NCBI RefSeq assembly: GCF_014207985.1
Contig: NZ_JACHMI010000001.1
Span: 4,137,001 to 4,201,000, forward strand
Length of the DNA: 64,000 nt
Origin: Nonomuraea rubra
Lineage (GTDB): Bacteria; Actinomycetota; Actinomycetes; Streptosporangiales; Streptosporangiaceae
Direction of reading: 5' to 3'
In this document: positions 60,923-64,000 of the stretch, piece after piece
Layout: every line of letters begins with the position of its first letter
Position numbering within the stretch: position 1 is the first letter of the stretch
Notes under the pieces: model-generated
Database searches by the model: none
What the model was told of the DNA's origin: nothing
What the model saw: the letters and a program-made list of their open reading frames with translations, nothing else
Position numbers and translations under genes: made by a program

Positions 60923-62029
60923 ATGAAACGCATCCTCCTCACCGCGCTGCTCTTACTCACGGCCCTCGCCGTCGTCCCGGCGCACGCCCAGGCAGGGCCG
61001 GGCCGCCTGCAGATCAGGGGCGCGGACGTGTCCAGCCTGGCCAAGTCGGAGGCGCTCGGCGGCGTCTACCGCGACGCCCGCGGGCGCAGGGGCGACGCGC
61101 TGGCCATCCTGTCCCAGGCCGGGCTCAACTACATCAGGCTCAAGGTCTGGGTGAACCCGGCCGACGGCTACAACACCAAGAGCCGGGTGCTCGCGGTGGC
61201 CAGGCGGGTCAAGGCGCTCGGCATGGGCCTGCTCGTCGACTTCCACTACTCCGACACCTGGGCCGACCCGGGCAAGCAGTACAAGCCCGCCGCGTGGGAG
61301 GCGCTGCCGTTCGAGCAGCTGCGGCAGGCCGTGTACGACCACACCTACGACGTGCTCGACGCGCTGCGCGACCAGGGCACCACGGCCGACATGGTGCAGG
61401 TCGGCAACGAGATCAACGGCGGCCTGCTCTGGCCGGACGGCTCCAACTCCACCTGGGCGAACACGGCGGCGCTGCTGAACGCCGGGTACGACGCCGCCAA
61501 GGCGGTCTCCGGCTCGACCAGGGTCGTGCTGCACCTGGCCAACGGCGGCGACAACGGCCTGTACCGGTGGTGGTTCGACAACGCGGGCGCCCACGGCATC
61601 CGCTACGACGTGATCGGCCTGTCGTACTACTCCTACTGGCACGGCACGCCGGAGGCGTTCCAGGCCAACCTCAACGACGTGGCCAGCCGGTACGGCAAGC
61701 CCGTCGTCGTGGTGGAGACCGCGTACCCGTTCACCACGGCCGACGACGACGGCTGGGAGAACATCATCACCTCCGCCGAGTCGTACCCCGGCTACCCGGC
61801 CACCCCGCAGGGGCAGTCGGCGATGCTGGCCCGGGTGGCCGACATCGTCCGCGCCGTGCCGAACGGCCTGGGCCTCGGCCTGTTCACCTGGGAGGCCACG
61901 TGGACGGGCGTGCGGGGCAACGGCTGGGACCCGGCCGACCCCTCCTCGGGCAACGGCTGGGAGAACCAGGCCCTGTTCGGCTACGACGACAGGGCGCTTC
62001 CCGCCATGTCCGTCCTCGGCCGCCGCTGA
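60923..62029 (+). CDS. Secreted GH53 endo-beta-1,4-galactanase
   Basis: Exported enzyme of 368 residues that cuts the beta-1,4-galactan side chains of type I arabinogalactan and rhamnogalacturonan I. The signal is MKRILLTALLLLTALAVVPAHAQA. Catalytic residues are E163 in VQVGNEINGG and E265 in VVVETAYP; DFHYSDTWADPGKQ is the family fingerprint. Released oligomers would be bound by the divergent ABC system and cut by the GH42 enzyme. Confidence 0.95.
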   Translation: MKRILLTALLLLTALAVVPAHAQAGPGRLQIRGADVSSLAKSEALGGVYRDARGRRGDALAILSQAGLNYIRLKVWVNPADGYNTKSRVLAVARRVKALGMGLLVDFHYSDTWADPGKQYKPAAWEALPFEQLRQAVYDHTYDVLDALRDQGTTADMVQVGNEINGGLLWPDGSNSTWANTAALLNAGYDAAKAVSGSTRVVLHLANGGDNGLYRWWFDNAGAHGIRYDVIGLSYYSYWHGTPEAFQANLNDVASRYGKPVVVVETAYPFTTADDDGWENIITSAESYPGYPATPQGQSAMLARVADIVRAVPNGLGLGLFTWEATWTGVRGNGWDPADPSSGNGWENQALFGYDDRALPAMSVLGRR

Positions 62030-62035
62030 CCGGAC

Positions 62036-62066
62036 GGGCCCGCCGGGCTGACGGATCGGCGGGCCC
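62036..62066 (+). terminator. Hairpin terminator after GH53 gene
   Basis: Perfect 10-base-pair stem GGGCCCGCCG/CGGCGGGCCC with an 11-base loop, starting 6 bases after the stop codon. No U tract. Confidence 0.7.
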
Positions 62067-62098
62067 GATGACGTGCGACCTGCCCATACCGTAGGGGT

Positions 62099-62557
62099 AT
62101 GCGGCTGACCGCCTTCACCGACATCGCGCTGCGCATCGTCATGCGCCTGGCCGTGGCGCGGCCGGACGACCTGCTCACCACCCGCGACGTGGCCGGCATG
62201 CTGGCCGTCCCCTACACCCACGCGGCCAAGGCCGTCGCCCGGCTGGGCGAGCTGGGCGTGGTGGAGGCCAGGCGCGGGCGGGGCGGCGGGATGCAGCTCA
62301 CCGAGGCGGGCAGGGCCACGACCGTCGGCGCCCTCGTACGTGCTCTGGAGGGCGCCGGCGACGTCGTGGGCTGCGAGGACGACCCGCCCTGCCCGCTGCG
62401 GGCGGCCTGCCGGCTGCGCTCGGCGCTGCGCCAGGCGCAGGAGGCGTTCTACGCCTCGCTCGACGGGATCACCGTCGCCTCGCTCGTGGACGAGCCGACC
62501 GGGCCCGTCCTGCTGTCGCTGACCCCCGGGACCGGGACCGGCGCCCCGGCAACATAA
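62099..62557 (+). CDS. nsrR: Rrf2-family nitric oxide sensor NsrR
   Basis: Repressor of 152 residues with a winged helix at the N terminus (TTRDVAGMLAVPYTHAAKAVARLG) and three Fe-S cysteines C92, C98 and C104 in GCEDDPPCPLRAAC, the NsrR arrangement. Nitric oxide damages the cluster and releases DNA. It lies directly before hmp, and an NsrR-like palindrome overlaps its stop codon. Confidence 0.93.
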   Translation: MRLTAFTDIALRIVMRLAVARPDDLLTTRDVAGMLAVPYTHAAKAVARLGELGVVEARRGRGGGMQLTEAGRATTVGALVRALEGAGDVVGCEDDPPCPLRAACRLRSALRQAQEAFYASLDGITVASLVDEPTGPVLLSLTPGTGTGAPAT

Positions 62558-62578
62558 TATGAATCTCAGATGCAAATT
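62556..62578 (+). promoter_or_regulatory. NsrR operator in hmp promoter
   Basis: A 23-base palindrome built as 11-1-11: arms AATATGAATCT and AGATGCAAATT match in 9 of 11 pairs (18 of the 22 arm bases). It fits the known NsrR pattern of AT-rich arms with ATGNAT cores. A -10-like TAATAT (62555-62560) lies inside it. Confidence 0.78.
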
Positions 62579-62599
62579 TAAGTGTCCGGAGGTTCTTTC

Positions 62600-63805
62600 A
62601 TGCTGTCCGCCAACGCCGCCGAGCTCGTCCGCGCCACCCTCCCCGCCGTCGGAGCCGAGCTGGAGACCATCACCGCGCGGTTCTACGACACGATGTTCGC
62701 CGACCACCCCGAACTGCTCGACGGGCTGTTCAACCGCGGCAACCAGCGCAGCGGCGAGCAGCGCAAGGCACTGGCGGGCGCCGTCGCGGCCTTCGCCGTC
62801 GCGCTGCTGGACAACCCCGATGAGCGCCCCGACGCGCTGCTGGCGCGCATCGCGCACAAGCACGCCGCCGTGGGCGTGACCGACGACCAGTACGTCATCG
62901 TGCACAAGTACCTGATCGCCGCCATCGCCGACGTGCTCGGCGAGGCCGTCACGCCCGAGGTCGCGAGCGCCTGGGACGAGGTCTACTGGCTGATGGCCGG
63001 CGCGCTGATCGCCATGGAGGCCCGCATCTACGCCGAGGCGGGGGCGCGTGACGGCGCGACCTGGCGGCCCTGGCGGGTCGTCGAGCGGCGCGAGGAGACG
63101 GCGGACGCCGTGTCGCTGGTGCTGAGCCCGATCGGCGAGGAGCCCGCGCCGCCGGCCCGCCCCGGCCAGTACGTGAGCGTGCGCGTGACCATGCCCGACG
63201 GTGTCCGGCAGCTGAGGCAGTACACGCTGTCCGGGCACGACGCGGACGGCCGGCGCCGCATCACGGTCAAACGGGAGCGCCGCGCCGGCGTTCCCGAGGG
63301 GGAGGTGTCCTCACTGCTGCACGCCACCGTCAAGGAGGGCGACACGCTGACCCTGTCGGCCCCGTTCGGCGACGTCGCGCTGGAGGACGGCGACGAACCG
63401 CTCGTGCTGGTCTCCGCCGGCATCGGCTGCACCCCGATCGCCGCGATGCTCCAGCACCTGGCCGACGCCGGGGACAAGCGCAGGGTGCTGGTGCTGCACG
63501 CCGACCGCTCCGAGGCCCATCACGCGCTGCGCGCGGACATGGAGCGCCTGACCGGCGAGCTGCCCGCAGGGGAGCGGATCTTCTGGTACGAGAGCGCCGC
63601 CGGAGGGAGCGCCGCCGGCGAGGGCGCCCGCACCGGGCTGATGAGCCTGGACGGGGTCGAGATCCCCGAGGGCGCGGTCGTGTACATGTGCGGCTCGGTG
63701 GAGTTCATGCGCGCCGCCCGCGCCCAGCTCATCGAGGCAGGCGTCGCCCCGCGCGACATCCACTACGAGGTGTTCGGCCCGGACCTGTGGCTCGGCGCCG
63801 CCTGA
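62600..63805 (+). CDS. hmp: Flavohemoglobin (nitric oxide dioxygenase)
   Basis: Protein of 401 residues turning nitric oxide plus oxygen into nitrate with NAD(P)H. The globin domain (1-140) has the proximal heme His in IAHKHAAVGV. The FAD domain reads RQLRQYTLSGH and the NAD domain VLVSAGIGCTPIAAML, ending YEVFGPDLWLG. ATG 62600 follows GGAGG by 7 bases. Under NsrR control by position and operator. Confidence 0.95.
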   Translation: MLSANAAELVRATLPAVGAELETITARFYDTMFADHPELLDGLFNRGNQRSGEQRKALAGAVAAFAVALLDNPDERPDALLARIAHKHAAVGVTDDQYVIVHKYLIAAIADVLGEAVTPEVASAWDEVYWLMAGALIAMEARIYAEAGARDGATWRPWRVVERREETADAVSLVLSPIGEEPAPPARPGQYVSVRVTMPDGVRQLRQYTLSGHDADGRRRITVKRERRAGVPEGEVSSLLHATVKEGDTLTLSAPFGDVALEDGDEPLVLVSAGIGCTPIAAMLQHLADAGDKRRVLVLHADRSEAHHALRADMERLTGELPAGERIFWYESAAGGSAAGEGARTGLMSLDGVEIPEGAVVYMCGSVEFMRAARAQLIEAGVAPRDIHYEVFGPDLWLGAA

Positions 63806-63820
63806 GGGCATGATGGCCGC

Positions 63821-64000
63821 ATGACGATCTCAGCGGACGAGCTGCTCACCACCACCCGCAGCGTACGCAAGCGACTCGACCTCACCCGGCCCGTCCCGAT
63901 GGAGCTGGTCAGGGAGTGCCTGGAGCTCGCCCTCCAGGCGCCCACCGGCGGCAACGCGCAGCTCTGGCACTGGATCGTGGTCACCGATCCCGGCAAGCGC
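63821..64000 (+). CDS. Nitroreductase family protein (partial, runs off the window)
   Basis: The first 60 residues are visible. LLTTTRSVRKRLDLTRPVPMELV and LELALQAPTGGNAQLWHWIVV match the N terminus of FMN-dependent nitroreductases, where Arg and Ser/Thr residues hold the flavin phosphate. It starts 16 bases after hmp, so it may share the nitric oxide response. Confidence 0.88.
   Translation, partial: MTISADELLTTTRSVRKRLDLTRPVPMELVRECLELALQAPTGGNAQLWHWIVVTDPGKR

Noticed and set aside
60953..63238. Minus-strand open frame of 761 codons opposite GH53, nsrR and hmp
   Set aside because: Spans three recognisable plus-strand genes and shows no motif.
1..64000. tRNA genes, rRNA, CRISPR arrays, insertion sequences or attachment sites
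   Set aside because: None seen on reading; the short tandem repeats lack the spacer-repeat pattern of CRISPR and no transposase-like protein is present.

Overview
The window is very GC-rich DNA with the gene style of a filamentous actinomycete. It has GTG starts, many ATGA/GTGA/TGATG overlaps, Tat-type signals, a DUF574-type methyltransferase, an acVLRF1-type release factor and an NsrR/Hmp pair. A Streptosporangiales (Nonomuraea-like) chromosome is my best guess; this is inferred from style, not from a marker gene. I see no tRNA, rRNA, CRISPR array, insertion sequence or phage gene.

Layout. 0.2-6.7 kb: DEAD-box helicase with a repeated RGG-like tail, CE7 acetyl esterase, hisE-hisG, beta-carbonic anhydrase, then a decayed ABC transporter/two-component locus in which one deletion has joined the front of an ABC ATPase to the back of a histidine kinase, next to an intact response regulator. 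6.8-12.3 kb: endonuclease/phosphatase-fold protein and exported class V aminotransferase, degenerate EAL-CBS protein, acVLRF1, and a divergent NmrA-like reductase/TetR pair. 12.3-21.8 kb: a rhamnogalacturonan I locus of yes/lpl type (LacI regulator, YesU-like DUF1961, YesL-like DUF624, binding protein, two permeases, SGNH rhamnogalacturonan acetylesterase, PL26/YetA-like exo-lyase), with two near-identical operators. 21.8-40.4 kb: housekeeping and hypothetical genes: an ABC-F protein with a possible leader-peptide attenuator, small HTH protein, enoyl-CoA hydratase, ABC exporter, sulfotransferase, sirtuin, LD-carboxypeptidase, a large membrane protein, a UvrA-like ATPase, YbaB-like proteins, GDPD, an aminotransferase and a PP2C phosphatase.

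40.7-50.6 kb is the most unusual region. It is one tightly overlapped operon holding a LanB-like protein, a radical-SAM-like protein without the Fe-S cysteine motif, a second divergent LanB-like protein, a 33-residue cysteine-free peptide with an excellent ribosome site, and two ABC half-exporters. It has no LanC cyclase and no separate LanB elimination domain. I read it as a probable RiPP or PEARL (peptide aminoacyl-tRNA ligase) type system of undescribed architecture.

50.7-64 kb: second sirtuin, YchJ-like protein, secreted DUF4082/beta-helix protein, methyltransferase, then a complete beta-1,4-galactan locus (LacI, ABC importer, GH42, secreted GH53) with two mirror-image operators in its divergent promoter, and finally nsrR-hmp with a clear NsrR-type palindrome and the start of a nitroreductase. 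Together the RG-I backbone locus and the galactan side-chain locus suggest a soil organism that dismantles pectin.
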